DNA of 64,000 bases from Labilibaculum sp. DW002 (GCF_029029525.1 NZ_JAKJSC010000002.1:1-64000), one strand, 5' to 3'; shown: positions 26,878 through 35,797, counted from the stretch's first letter. Notes: a model not told the origin generated them from the letters alone. Numbers and translations: made by a program.

Positions 26878-28266
26878 ATGAAGAAATTTTTATTGGTACC
26901 TGTTATGGCTTTGGCATTTTGCGGAATGTCTTTGGGGCAAAACAAGGGAACTGTAGATGCTAAAATGTTAAACGATATTCGATCTAGTTTTTCTCTAGAT
27001 GCATCAAATACAGCAATTCAGAATGCAATTACCAATTCGGAAAGCATTAGAGAGCTTTCTCTAAACAGAAGTAAAATTGGAAAAACTGATCATTTTTTCA
27101 AGTATAGAGTTGCCGTAAAAGGTATTACCAACCAAAAGAGCTCTGGGCGTTGCTGGATGTTCACATCAATGAACACGATTCGTCCGAATGTTATCAAAGA
27201 TTTAAACCTTAACTCTTTCGACTTTTCACATAACTACAATTACTTCTGGGATATCTTCGAAAAGTCAAATCTATTCCTTGAGAACATTATCGCTACTGCT
27301 AATAAAGATATGGACGACAGAGAAGTTGTTCGTTACTTAAAAAGCCCTGTTGATGATGGTGGTGTTTGGAATTCATTTTTCAATGTAGCTAAGAAATATG
27401 GTGTTGTACCTGCTGAAGTAATGCCAGAAACAAAAGTAAGTAACAAGACACGTGAAATCAATAGCCTGTTAAAAGAGAAATTAAGAGGCGAAGGGTATAA
27501 GCTTCGTAAATTGGTTGCTGATAAAGCTTCTGCAAAAGAAGTGAAAGCTGCAAAAGTAGAAGCGCTAAAGTCTGTGTACAGAATGTTAGCACTTTGTTTG
27601 GGTGAGCCTCCTGTTGATTTCACTTGGAGATACAAAGATGCTGATGGCAAAATCAGCGAAGCTAAGAAATATACGCCTCAGGAATTCATGGCTCTTGTAG
27701 CTCCTGAATTTGCAAAAGACGAGATGGTAATGATTATGAATGATCCAACTCGTGAATATTATAAGGTTTACGAAATCAAAAACTACCGTAATGTTGCTGA
27801 AGGTATTAATTGGACTTACTTAAACTTACCAAATGATGAGATTAAGGCATTCGCAATGGCTTCTATCAAAAATAACCAGGCTATGTATGCATCTTGTGAT
27901 GTAGGAAAGCAGCACAATCGTAAAGCTGGCGTTATGGATATGAACACCTACGATTATGCTTCTCTTTTTGGTGTTGAGTTCGATATGGATAAAAAAGCCC
28001 GAATTCTAACTCGTCAATCAGGTTCTTCTCACGCAATGACTCTAATTGGAGTTGATGTTGATGAGAATGAGAAACCAGTTAAATGGGAATTCGAAAACTC
28101 TTGGGGAACTTCTTCTGGAAATAAGGGCTACTTAACTTTCACTGATGAGTGGTTTAGCGAGTACATGTTCCGTGTTGTAATCAACAAGAAGTACTTGGAT
28201 GAAAAAGCACAGAAAGCTTTAAATTCAGCTCCAATAAAATTACCTGTTTGGGATTATATGTTCTAA
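26878..28266 (+). CDS. Exported C1B (bleomycin hydrolase/PepC-type) cysteine aminopeptidase
   Basis: 462 residues from ATG at 26878, which begins a clean signal peptide (MKKFLLVPVMALAFCGMSLGQ). An earlier in-frame start at 26836 would put 14 polar residues before it and is rejected. Catalytic triad: Cys in QKSSGRCWMF, His in GSSHAMTLIGVD and Asn in EFENSWGTSSG. The domain order is that of the C1B family, hexameric self-compartmentalised aminopeptidases that are usually cytosolic; the signal peptide places this one in the envelope. The end (LPVWDYMF) is close to the family's C-terminus, which reaches into the active site. Monocistronic with a terminator after it. Confidence 0.9.
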   Translation: MKKFLLVPVMALAFCGMSLGQNKGTVDAKMLNDIRSSFSLDASNTAIQNAITNSESIRELSLNRSKIGKTDHFFKYRVAVKGITNQKSSGRCWMFTSMNTIRPNVIKDLNLNSFDFSHNYNYFWDIFEKSNLFLENIIATANKDMDDREVVRYLKSPVDDGGVWNSFFNVAKKYGVVPAEVMPETKVSNKTREINSLLKEKLRGEGYKLRKLVADKASAKEVKAAKVEALKSVYRMLALCLGEPPVDFTWRYKDADGKISEAKKYTPQEFMALVAPEFAKDEMVMIMNDPTREYYKVYEIKNYRNVAEGINWTYLNLPNDEIKAFAMASIKNNQAMYASCDVGKQHNRKAGVMDMNTYDYASLFGVEFDMDKKARILTRQSGSSHAMTLIGVDVDENEKPVKWEFENSWGTSSGNKGYLTFTDEWFSEYMFRVVINKKYLDEKAQKALNSAPIKLPVWDYMF

Positions 28267-28288
28267 AGAGCAAAAAAAAAGATAATAT

Positions 28289-28322
28289 AAAAAAGGACCT
28301 CCATTAGAGGCCCTTTTTTTTT
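28289..28322 (+). terminator. Intrinsic terminator after the C1B peptidase
   Basis: AAAAAAGG-A-CCTC, loop CATTA, GAGG-C-CC and a T8-9 run, with one A/C mismatch. Confidence 0.85.
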
Positions 28323-28368
28323 GTGATAGGATTTGAAAAATTAACGATTGTTTGATCTTGAATTGATA

Positions 28369-28827
28369 TTATTGGATTACATCTAAGTTTAATAATTGAC
28401 CAATTTTTTGAGCTTCTAATTTGGCCTCAATAAGATCTTTACACCTTTTAAAGGGGATTTTGCGATTTCGATTCTTAACAAATAGAACCACAAAGCAATC
28501 GTCCATGATCAATTTCATTCGTTTTTTCTTTTGCTCATAAGTAGAACGATGCATTACTGGAGTAACTCCCGCTACGCGATCTATTGTTTGCAAACTTCTC
28601 CACGATCCAGATTTGAATATTCCAAAGTAGGCGTAGTAAAATTTATATTTGTCATTATCATGATCGAGGTATATTCCTGAATAGGAAAAGGCCATAAACG
28701 ATCCGATTAATAGTAGGAGTATATTAAGTGGTAATATTGAGATGAAAATCCCTACAAGCATGACTCCCCATCCTAATATTGAACCAGCCTGTCCAAATAG
28801 TTTATCGAGTTTGTTGTGAATCATCAT
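28369..28827 (-). CDS. Hypothetical membrane protein, 152 aa
   Basis: Two hydrophobic segments near the N-terminus (about residues 17-34 and 36-52: GWGVMLVGIFISILP and ILLLLIGSFMAFSYSG) followed by a soluble, basic domain with a beta-rich pattern (KYKFYYAYFGIFKSG, DDCFVVLFVKNRNRKIPF). No family recognised; the arrangement resembles small PH-like membrane-anchored domains, but I cannot support that. Monocistronic. Confidence 0.65.
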   Translation of the reverse strand: MMIHNKLDKLFGQAGSILGWGVMLVGIFISILPLNILLLLIGSFMAFSYSGIYLDHDNDKYKFYYAYFGIFKSGSWRSLQTIDRVAGVTPVMHRSTYEQKKKRMKLIMDDCFVVLFVKNRNRKIPFKRCKDLIEAKLEAQKIGQLLNLDVIQ

Positions 28828-28926
28828 TTTAGTTTTTTGTTAAAATAATTTGATTTATACACTATAACCGATAATCTTATGGGTTTACCCTACTATTATG
28901 ATGTGATAAAAGTGAGCATTACAAAA

Positions 28927-28954
28927 ACAGCTCTGAAGTTTTACCTCAGAGCTG
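28927..28954 (-). terminator. Terminator for the DUF4177-like gene
   Basis: CAGCTCTGA and TCAGAGCTG form a 9-bp stem. Read on the minus strand a TTTTTGT tract follows it. Confidence 0.7.
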
Positions 28955-28989
28955 CAGTGTTTTGTGTTCGTATTTAAAGTGTTATTTGA

Positions 28990-29448
28990 CTATTGTTTTA
29001 GGCGTTTGAAAATAAAACGAGTAATGAAAATTCCTTTACCATCACCTTTACCACTGTCACTTTCAACACCACTTGTTACAAATGCAAGTTCGTAACCAGA
29101 TTCAACCAATTTGTTAATTTTTGAAGAAATTAAAGCATCGTTTGAAGCAATATTCTGAAAGTTAATTCCAGCAATACTGTAAAAGTTTAACAATTTAGTT
29201 TCTGCAAATAGGCTAACCTTAGCATCGCTACGCTTTACTTCTTTTTGCTTGCTTTTTTTACCATCAGTTCTTTCTGTAGTAAAATTCTCAGCATCAATAG
29301 GAGATTTTTCCTCAACAATTCTAGATCGACCGATTCCCATTGGAACGATTGATTCAATACTAGTTACTACTTTGTATTCATACGATTGAGCATTTACTTC
29401 AACAATTAATCCGCAGGCAATAATTAGTAATAGAACAAATTTTTTCAT
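28990..29448 (-). CDS. Hypothetical exported protein, DUF4177-like
   Basis: 152 residues; the signal peptide ends at VEVNAQ (about residue 21). The mature protein starts SYEYKVVTSIE and later has INKLVESGYELAFVTSG, a strand-helix-strand plan that resembles the short DUF4177 domain, with an inserted charged loop (TDGKKSKQKEVKRSD) between. The similarity is by eye only. It is probably periplasmic. Its terminator is at 28927-28954. No operon partner. Confidence 0.6.
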   Translation of the reverse strand: MKKFVLLLIIACGLIVEVNAQSYEYKVVTSIESIVPMGIGRSRIVEEKSPIDAENFTTERTDGKKSKQKEVKRSDAKVSLFAETKLLNFYSIAGINFQNIASNDALISSKINKLVESGYELAFVTSGVESDSGKGDGKGIFITRFIFKRLKQ

Positions 29449-29692
29449 GTGATTTGGTTTTAATATTAATATTTAAATAAAAATTATGTGTTAAAAGGAT
29501 GACGAAGATACAAACAATTCTAATGCCAAAACAAGCGGAATTGTGCTTATAGCGAAGAATTAATATTATAAAATAGATTGTGATTTATTTTCACTATAAG
29601 TTTTTCTTATCGATGTATAAAAACAAATAATGTGAATGAGCGGATATTTGTAACAGATAAAGAAAACAAATCAATTATAAAAAATAGAAATC

Positions 29693-30172
29693 ATGACAAA
29701 TTTAAAAAGTAACGAGGCCGTAGTAGAGTTAAATGCACAAGAGAGAGAAATTGAACAACTTCAAATATTATTAGCAAATTATCAGTTGTATTATCAAAAT
29801 CTTAGAAACTTTCATTGGAATGTAGGAGGAAACGATTTTTTCGAGTTGCACGCCAAATTTGAAGAGCTATATAACGATGCGAGTGATAAGGTTGATGAGG
29901 TAGCAGAGAGAGTTTTAACTTTAGGAGGACATCCTCTTGGTAATTTTTCCGATTATGTGGCAATTTCGACGATTCAGGAAGCAAATTCGAATTGCTCAGG
30001 TTCAGATATGGTGAATCAAGTTATTGAATCGCACAACATTTTAATTGCGAAAGTAAAAGAAGTAATTGTTGAAGCAAATGAGAATGATGATGAAGGTACT
30101 TTAGATATTTTACCAGCTTACGTTTCATATTTAGAGAAGCTGAACTGGATGTTTAAAGCTTACTTGAGATAA
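29693..30172 (+). CDS. dps: Dps family DNA-binding ferritin-like protein
   Basis: 159 residues, typical Dps length. The intersubunit ferroxidase ligands are visible: His in NLRNFHWNVGG, and D/E residues in FFELHAKFEELYNDASDKVDEVAERVLTLGG, the most conserved block of the family. Helices continue to WMFKAYLR. Dps forms a 12-mer shell that stores iron and detoxifies peroxide, protecting DNA in stationary phase or under oxidative stress. The N-terminus is short with little positive charge, so DNA binding is uncertain. About 240 bases of non-coding sequence precede it. A bidirectional terminator follows. Confidence 0.92.
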   Translation: MTNLKSNEAVVELNAQEREIEQLQILLANYQLYYQNLRNFHWNVGGNDFFELHAKFEELYNDASDKVDEVAERVLTLGGHPLGNFSDYVAISTIQEANSNCSGSDMVNQVIESHNILIAKVKEVIVEANENDDEGTLDILPAYVSYLEKLNWMFKAYLR

Positions 30173-30174
30173 AA

Positions 30175-30207
30175 TAAAAATGCCTCCTGATTAAGGAGGC
30201 ATTTTTA
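30175..30207. terminator. Bidirectional terminator between dps and the DEAD-box gene
   Basis: TGCCTCCT, loop GATTA, AGGAGGCA, with A-run and T-run flanks. Confidence 0.9.
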
Positions 30208-30208
30208 T

Positions 30209-30856
30209 TTATTCTTTTTCTTCTTTTATTTCTTCTTCGATCTCTTCTTCAATTTCTACTATTTGCGGGAAATTCATAAAGTTTTCCATATAATCTTGCA
30301 TTCTCTTGTTAATCCTTGTTGTAAAAACAATTTTCTGAGATTTAGGAAGATATTCTGAAAAGCGATTAACCTCACAAAGTAGTTGATCTTTCATGATCAT
30401 TTCAGCATCATCAACAATAAACATTTTCAGGTTATTCAAGTTGATACCGCTATAAGAGTACAGTTCGTTAAATTTCTTAGCCGTTGCGATAACCACATCC
30501 GACCCTGCATAAATGATATCACGCAATTTGTGCAAGTTCCCTGCATCACCCTCGCCGAATATTCGTAGGTCTATCTCTTCAGTAAAAGCTTCGAATTTTT
30601 CTTTTAATTCAATAGCTGCTTCTCTATCAGGAACAACAATAACAGCTCTGGGTACATCTTCAAATTCAGTTTTTAATTGCTGAATAACGCTAATGATAAT
30701 AGTACTGGTTTTTCCAGATTTTTCGGGAGCCTTAACAAATAAATCTACACCACTCTTTATTTTAGAGATGCAAGCTTTTTGCACTTTTGTAGGCGTTTCA
30801 AAGCCATTTTCTTCAATTGCTTCCAAAAGCGGCTGATCTAATTTTTTTAAAAACAT
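30209..30856 (-). CDS. Single-domain DEAD-box-like ATPase (RecA domain 1 only)
   Basis: 215 residues against about 370-600 for full DEAD-box helicases. It has the Q-motif region (FETPTKVQKACI), a Walker A variant APEKSGKT near residue 43, AVIVVPDREAAIELK (motif Ia area), SDVVIATAKKF (Ib area) and a motif II variant VDDAEM in place of DEAD; motif III is TTR rather than SAT. The whole second RecA domain (motifs IV-VI) is missing and replaced by a Glu-rich tail (EIEEEIEEEIKEEKE). Unwinding is therefore unlikely alone; it may be an RNA-binding or regulatory ATPase. The stop and terminator sit close by, so this looks like a finished gene, not a cut one. Confidence 0.8.
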   Translation of the reverse strand: MFLKKLDQPLLEAIEENGFETPTKVQKACISKIKSGVDLFVKAPEKSGKTSTIIISVIQQLKTEFEDVPRAVIVVPDREAAIELKEKFEAFTEEIDLRIFGEGDAGNLHKLRDIIYAGSDVVIATAKKFNELYSYSGINLNNLKMFIVDDAEMIMKDQLLCEVNRFSEYLPKSQKIVFTTRINKRMQDYMENFMNFPQIVEIEEEIEEEIKEEKE

Positions 30857-30882
30857 CTGGGTTTGTATTTTTTTGTTCGCGA

Positions 30883-30912
30883 CAAAATTACAAAATATCC
30901 GATGAATAGAAA
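30883..30912 (-). promoter_or_regulatory. Putative promoter of the DEAD-box-like gene
   Basis: On the minus strand TTTC (30909-30912) and TAATTTTG (30883-30890) are 18 bases apart, one mismatch from the -33/-7 consensus, and 26 bases before the start codon. Confidence 0.35.
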
Positions 30913-30933
30913 CTATATCCTAACATTTGAGAG

Positions 30934-30960
30934 AAAGAGACACTTAATAAGTGCCTCTTT
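30934..30960 (-). terminator. Hairpin after the VWA-protein gene
   Basis: AAAGAG-A-CACTT, loop AAT, AAGTG-C-CTCTTT with one mismatch. On the minus strand a pyrimidine-rich tract follows. Confidence 0.6.
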
Positions 30961-30969
30961 GTGTTTATT

Positions 30970-32844
30970 CTATAGATGATTTGCCAGTTTCATTAAGCGA
31001 ATAAATTCACTTCTGTATCCTTCTTTATCTTCCCCTTTAGATTGTTGTGCCAAATTAATTAACATATCGTAAGAGCAGTTTCCTTTAAATTTGGATTCCC
31101 TAAGAATCAAGCCAAAGCCTGCAACGGCAGCCGAGAATTTGTAGTTGTTCGACAATTCATTTTTAGCCATTAAGCTATTTGGAATGATCTGTTCGATAAG
31201 TGTGCTTTTTTTACCTGTAGGCTTTTTGTAGCGGAATTTTACGGTCGCAATTTCATCTTTATTGTAAGCCTTCGTATTTAAACTTGTGTTCTGGTATTTT
31301 AATTCCTGATTTTGCTTTTTATTGTTTTCGTTTAGCTTTACTTCATAAATTGCCGTAACACTATGACCAGATCCCAATTCGCCAGCATCCTTTTTGTCGT
31401 TTGCAAAATCTTCATTAGCTAACAACCTATTCTCATATCCAACCAATCGGTATTCAGCAACAATAGCTGGGTTGAATTCAATTTGTATTTTCACATCTTT
31501 AGCAATTGTAAATAAAGTACCACCAAATTCATTAACCAATACTTTTTTGGCTTCAAGAATATTATCGATATAGGCATAATTACCATTTCCTTTATCAGCA
31601 ATAATCTCCATTTTATCGTCTTTGTAATTTCCCATTCCAAAGCCAAGTACCGATATAAATGTTCCGTGCTCACGCTCTTTTTCAATCAATCGTTCCAATT
31701 CGGCATTACTCGATTGTCCTACGTTAAAATCACCATCCGTTGCCATTATGATTCGATTGTTGCCGCCATCAATAAAATTTTCTCGGGCAACTTTATAGGC
31801 CAATTTTAAACCTGATGCTCCTGCAGTAGATCCGCCAGCATTTAATCTGTTTAAAGCTTCTAAAATGTCTTTCTTTCTGTTTCCAGTTGTAGATGGAAGC
31901 ACCAAGCCTGAATTCCCTGCATAAACAACTATCGCCACTTTATCATCTTCTCGTAATTGATTTACCAATAGTTTGAATGCTTTTTTCAACAATGGCAGTT
32001 TATTTGAAGAATCCATTGATCCGGAAACATCCAAAAGGAAAACTAGGTTAGAAGCGGGTAAGTTTTCATTCAAAACTTTTTTCCCTTGCAAGCCAATGTG
32101 AAGCAGTAGGTTTTCTGAGTTCCAAGGACATTCGGCTACTTCATGATTGATCGAAAATGGATGCTCTCCTTCGGGTTGCGCATAATCGTAATTAAAGTAG
32201 TTGATCATTTCTTCAATACGAACAGCATCAACGGGCGGTTTTCTTCCATCTGTTAAAAAACGACGAACATTACTGTAAGAAGCAGCATCTACATCAATCG
32301 AAAAAGTAGAAAGTGGACTTTTAACAGCATTCTTATATCCGTTTTCACGAATTGTAGAATATCCTTCGGTATTGAATTCTTTATTGATAGGATAGCAATA
32401 TGATACATCCATATCCATTTCTATTTCCATATCGCAATCTTGTATTGCATAGACACCTGCCACCTGTCCTTGTAAATGAGAAGCTACAGATTTATTCTTT
32501 TTTGCTCTTTTATACCTCTTTCCGTATCCGACTACTATCACTTCATCCATGCCAATTTGAGATGATTTAAGAACAACATTGATAATAGATTGATCTTTTA
32601 TTTTGATTTCTTGCGTTATCATACCAACAAATGAATAGACCAGTATATCTCCTTTTTCTGTATCGATACTGTATTTCCCATCGAAATCAGTAACGACACC
32701 TTTTATGGTTCCTTTATTAATGATACTTACGCCGGGTAAAGGCATTTTACTATCATCATATACAGTTCCGGAAATGATGTTTGCGAATAAATTACAACCA
32801 ATTAGTATACCTACGATGCTAAGAAATAATGCTTTTGTTTTCAT
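30970..32844 (-). CDS. Exported von Willebrand factor A protein with SusC-like N-terminal module
   Basis: 624 residues. A signal peptide (to about 22) is followed by a carboxypeptidase-regulatory-like domain (ISGTVYDDSKMPLPGVSI ... GVVTDFDGKYSI), then MDEVIVVGYG and LQGQVAGVYA, phrases typical of the N-terminus of SusC/RagA receptors. There is no TonB barrel. Residues about 160-250 match the domain that precedes VWA in YfbK-like proteins (FSIDVDAASYSNVRRFL). The VWA domain (about 265-430) has the MIDAS motif DVSGSMD. A DUF3520-like C-terminus follows. It faces the periplasm or surface and binds unknown partners. It diverges from an ECF sigma gene, which may control it. Confidence 0.88.
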   Translation of the reverse strand: MKTKALFLSIVGILIGCNLFANIISGTVYDDSKMPLPGVSIINKGTIKGVVTDFDGKYSIDTEKGDILVYSFVGMITQEIKIKDQSIINVVLKSSQIGMDEVIVVGYGKRYKRAKKNKSVASHLQGQVAGVYAIQDCDMEIEMDMDVSYCYPINKEFNTEGYSTIRENGYKNAVKSPLSTFSIDVDAASYSNVRRFLTDGRKPPVDAVRIEEMINYFNYDYAQPEGEHPFSINHEVAECPWNSENLLLHIGLQGKKVLNENLPASNLVFLLDVSGSMDSSNKLPLLKKAFKLLVNQLREDDKVAIVVYAGNSGLVLPSTTGNRKKDILEALNRLNAGGSTAGASGLKLAYKVARENFIDGGNNRIIMATDGDFNVGQSSNAELERLIEKEREHGTFISVLGFGMGNYKDDKMEIIADKGNGNYAYIDNILEAKKVLVNEFGGTLFTIAKDVKIQIEFNPAIVAEYRLVGYENRLLANEDFANDKKDAGELGSGHSVTAIYEVKLNENNKKQNQELKYQNTSLNTKAYNKDEIATVKFRYKKPTGKKSTLIEQIIPNSLMAKNELSNNYKFSAAVAGFGLILRESKFKGNCSYDMLINLAQQSKGEDKEGYRSEFIRLMKLANHL

Positions 32845-32991
32845 GGTTTATCTTTTTTAGTACTTATTAATTTGTCTGTCTTTACCTTTAGGATGCAAGC
32901 GAAAAACAAATTCCATAAAAAGTTTTCATCTTTTTTTCTTTTTTGTTAACTAGCAAGTGTTAATCCATTGTTTTTAAAGAGAAATTTCTAA

Positions 32992-33582
32992 ATGTTCCGA
33001 TCTAAAAAAAATCTAAAAAATAAGAATGATCAACAGTTGCTGTTGGATTATTTGGCGGATGGTGATTTGGATGTTCTTGGAGAATTATTTGGGAGATACA
33101 TGCATCTGGTATATGGCGTAGCATTGAAATATCTAAAAAATAGAGATGAGGCAAAAGATGCTGTTACGCAGATTTTTGAACGTTTGATTACTGAAATCCC
33201 TAAATTTGAAATACTGAACTTTAAGTCTTGGTTGTTTGTAGTGACTAAGAATTATTGCCTGATGGAAATTCGAAGAGAAAAAGCCAATAAGAACAGGTTT
33301 GAAAAATTTTCAGCAGATCAGAATATGGAATCGACAGAATTGTTGCATCCTATAGATGAGGACTTGAATTCTTCTTTGCAAGAAAATTTGAAACATTGCC
33401 TGGATCGCTTGAAAAAGGAACAGCAGGAGTGTGTGCAGTTATTTTACTATCAGGAAAAGAGCTATGGTGATATTGCTGATGAATTAAATATTGCAGAGAA
33501 AAAAGTGAAAAGCTACATACAGAATGGAAAACGCAATTTGAAAATTTGTTTGGAGCAACTAGAAAAGGAACATGAAGTTTAA
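32992..33582 (+). CDS. ECF-type RNA polymerase sigma factor
   Basis: 196 residues. Region 2 (about 20-95): LGELFGRYMHLVYGVALKYL, DEAKDAVTQIFERL and FKSWLFVVTKN. Region 4 (about 130-190): LKKEQQECVQLFYYQEKSYG, DIADELNIAEKKVKSYIQNG, the helix-turn-helix. Regions 1.1 and 3 are absent, as in ECF factors. It overlaps the next gene by 11 bases; that gene encodes a membrane protein with an anti-sigma-like N-terminus, so the two probably form a sigma/anti-sigma pair. The divergent VWA gene shares the 147-base upstream region and is a good candidate target. Confidence 0.93.
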   Translation: MFRSKKNLKNKNDQQLLLDYLADGDLDVLGELFGRYMHLVYGVALKYLKNRDEAKDAVTQIFERLITEIPKFEILNFKSWLFVVTKNYCLMEIRREKANKNRFEKFSADQNMESTELLHPIDEDLNSSLQENLKHCLDRLKKEQQECVQLFYYQEKSYGDIADELNIAEKKVKSYIQNGKRNLKICLEQLEKEHEV

Positions 33583-34909
33583 AGGAAGATTGACATATCG
33601 AAACTTTATAGACTACTTCAGCAATAAGCTAGAGAAGAAGGAAAAGCATGCCTTTGAAAAAAAGATCATGCAAGATTCTTTCGAAAGTGAGGCTTTTGAT
33701 GGTTTATCGAAACTTGATGCAGCGGAGTTTGAAAAAGATATGACTGATTTAAATAGTTTAATTCATGCTCGAACAAAAGAAAAGAAGCGTAGAATTCCTT
33801 TTTGGCTTCCTTATGCTGCAAGTGTTATAATATTGCTTGGTTTAAGTTCTGTACTTTACTATTTGAGTCAATATTCTGCACAAGATGAAATGATAAGTGC
33901 TCAAATGGAAGACTTGGTGCCGAAAGTAGAAAAGTCAGTTACCGAGCCTGAAATAATAAAGCACGACTCGGAATATGTGGATATAATGGAAATGGTTGAA
34001 GAGGAATTGGACATGGAAATTTCTGATGCCGATGAAATCATAGAAGAGGAGCTGATGGTTATTAGCGAAGATGAAGAACTAGATGATCAAACTATCCCAG
34101 AAGAAAAGATTGAGAGAGTTATACCAATTGCGCCTATTGAGCAGTTAACGATAGCAAATAAAAAGTACAAAAAGACATTTAAAACAGCTGAAGAAAGTAT
34201 TCAAAAAACTTTGGAAGGACAAGTTGCAGGAGTAGAAGTTCAGAAGGCAATAAGGCAAAAATCTGCGAAGAAATCTTATGCAAGTAGATTGATACAAGAC
34301 GATAAAATAATATCTGGCAAAGTAGTAGATGAGGATGCTATGCCAATTCCTGGGGTTAGTATAGTTGTAAAAGGAACTGCCAATGGCGTTGTTACTGATG
34401 TGGATGGGCAATTTAAATTGAAGGCTTCTGATACTAGTGAAGATTATAGATTAGTGGCATCTTTTATTGGTTTTGAATCGAAAGAGATAAATGCTTTAAC
34501 TGATTCATCTTTGTTGGTTATTTTAGAAACGAACCAGCAAAGCATGGATGAGGTTGTAGTTGTTGGATATGGAATAAGTACAAGCAAAACGGAACGTGGA
34601 AACACATCTTGGGAAAAGGCAAAGCCAAATCAATTTGCTTCTGTTGATAAATTTGAAGACTACCTTGTTAAAGAATTAATGGATGCTGATTTTAGGCATC
34701 TAAATGGCATACACAAAGTGAAATTCACTTTCGTTGTTGAGCCTTATGGTGCGTTAAAAGACATCAAATTTAGAGGTAAGCCAGATGCCATTTTAGTGAA
34801 AGAAATAGAACGTTTACTATTCGATTCGGGAGATTGGTATCCAGCCGAATCAGGAGGCGATGCTGTAGCCTCAAAAGTGAGAATTAGCCTAAAATTGAAA
34901 TTCGACTAA
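33572..34909 (+). CDS. Anti-sigma-like membrane protein with SusC-like and TonB C-terminal-like modules
   Basis: 445 residues. The N-terminal about 75 cytosolic residues (FIDYFSNKLEKKEKHAFEKK) resemble the zinc-less anti-sigma regions of Bacteroidota regulators. One membrane helix lies at about 85-103 (PYAASVIILLGLSSVLYYL). The periplasmic part has an acidic linker, LEGQVAGVEVQKA, a carboxypeptidase-regulatory-like domain (ISGKVVDEDAMPIPGVSIVV), MDEVVVVGYG, and at the end a TonB C-terminal-like fold (KVKFTFVVEPYGALKDIKF ... LKLKFD). It overlaps the sigma gene by 11 bases. I infer a membrane sensor that holds the ECF sigma factor; the ligand is unknown. Confidence 0.8.
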   Translation: MKFKGRLTYRNFIDYFSNKLEKKEKHAFEKKIMQDSFESEAFDGLSKLDAAEFEKDMTDLNSLIHARTKEKKRRIPFWLPYAASVIILLGLSSVLYYLSQYSAQDEMISAQMEDLVPKVEKSVTEPEIIKHDSEYVDIMEMVEEELDMEISDADEIIEEELMVISEDEELDDQTIPEEKIERVIPIAPIEQLTIANKKYKKTFKTAEESIQKTLEGQVAGVEVQKAIRQKSAKKSYASRLIQDDKIISGKVVDEDAMPIPGVSIVVKGTANGVVTDVDGQFKLKASDTSEDYRLVASFIGFESKEINALTDSSLLVILETNQQSMDEVVVVGYGISTSKTERGNTSWEKAKPNQFASVDKFEDYLVKELMDADFRHLNGIHKVKFTFVVEPYGALKDIKFRGKPDAILVKEIERLLFDSGDWYPAESGGDAVASKVRISLKLKFD

Positions 34910-34921
34910 GCGCTTTTAGGT

Positions 34922-35797
34922 TTATTTTTTTCGATTAATCAGATAAACACCCAATAGGATAAGTACCATACAGGTTATGTGCAGGATATTTATTTTCTCA
35001 CCATCAAGCACTCCCCAAAAAATGGCAAATACGGGAATGATATAAGTTACCGATGAGGCATATACAGCAGAAATATGACGAATTAAACTGTTCATTAACA
35101 GCATGGCAAAGGCTGTTCCGATTATTCCCAAAGCGCACAATGCTAAAAAGTGAATGTGCCAATTTGGTGATGCCAAAACGGGTTGAAAATCGGTTGTCAG
35201 CAAATAAATTAATGCAGCTGGACCTGTAAAAAAGAATGCTAAGGAGGTTATTTGAACACCACTTAAATGCGATAAACGTGCTTTTACTACATTAATATTT
35301 ATCCCGTAAAAGACGGTGGCTAGTACGATAAGTAAAGCGTAACTATTAATGTTTCCAAAGGAAAGATCTTGTCCAGAGGTAATCAGGCCAATTGCACCAA
35401 ATAATCCTAAAACCAAACCGGATACTTGGAGCCATTTTAATTTTGTTTTGTAGAAAATCATTCCAATCACCAAAGTGAATATTGGTGTCATTGAATTTAG
35501 CATTCCTGCCAATGCACTATCGATTTGAGTTTGTGCCTTTGTAAATAAAAAGGCTGGGATAAAACTTCCAATGAACCCAGCTACTAACAAACTTTTAAGA
35601 TCTTTCTTTTTTAGATACTTTAAATTCTTTATGGAATATGGCAAAAGAACGAGTGATGCCAACAACATTCTGATACCAGCCGCTTGATCATTTGTAAAGC
35701 TTTTCAATCCAATCTTCATAAGAATAAAGGATGACCCCCATACAAAAGCAAGTATTAATAGTATCGTAAACTGAAACCAAGGTTTTTTCCAGTTCAT
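34922..35797 (-). CDS. DMT superfamily (EamA) transporter
   Basis: 291 residues with ten predicted membrane segments in two EamA repeats of five. First repeat: FTILLILAFVWGSSFILMKIGL. The repeat junction shows the usual LGVYLINRKK ending in the second copy. EamA carriers export or import small metabolites such as amino acids; the substrate cannot be read here. It is convergent with the anti-sigma-like gene, 12 bases apart, and lies downstream of a PatB-type lyase on the same strand. A Cys-family metabolite is possible but unsupported. Confidence 0.88.
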   Translation of the reverse strand: MNWKKPWFQFTILLILAFVWGSSFILMKIGLKSFTNDQAAGIRMLLASLVLLPYSIKNLKYLKKKDLKSLLVAGFIGSFIPAFLFTKAQTQIDSALAGMLNSMTPIFTLVIGMIFYKTKLKWLQVSGLVLGLFGAIGLITSGQDLSFGNINSYALLIVLATVFYGININVVKARLSHLSGVQITSLAFFFTGPAALIYLLTTDFQPVLASPNWHIHFLALCALGIIGTAFAMLLMNSLIRHISAVYASSVTYIIPVFAIFWGVLDGEKINILHITCMVLILLGVYLINRKK

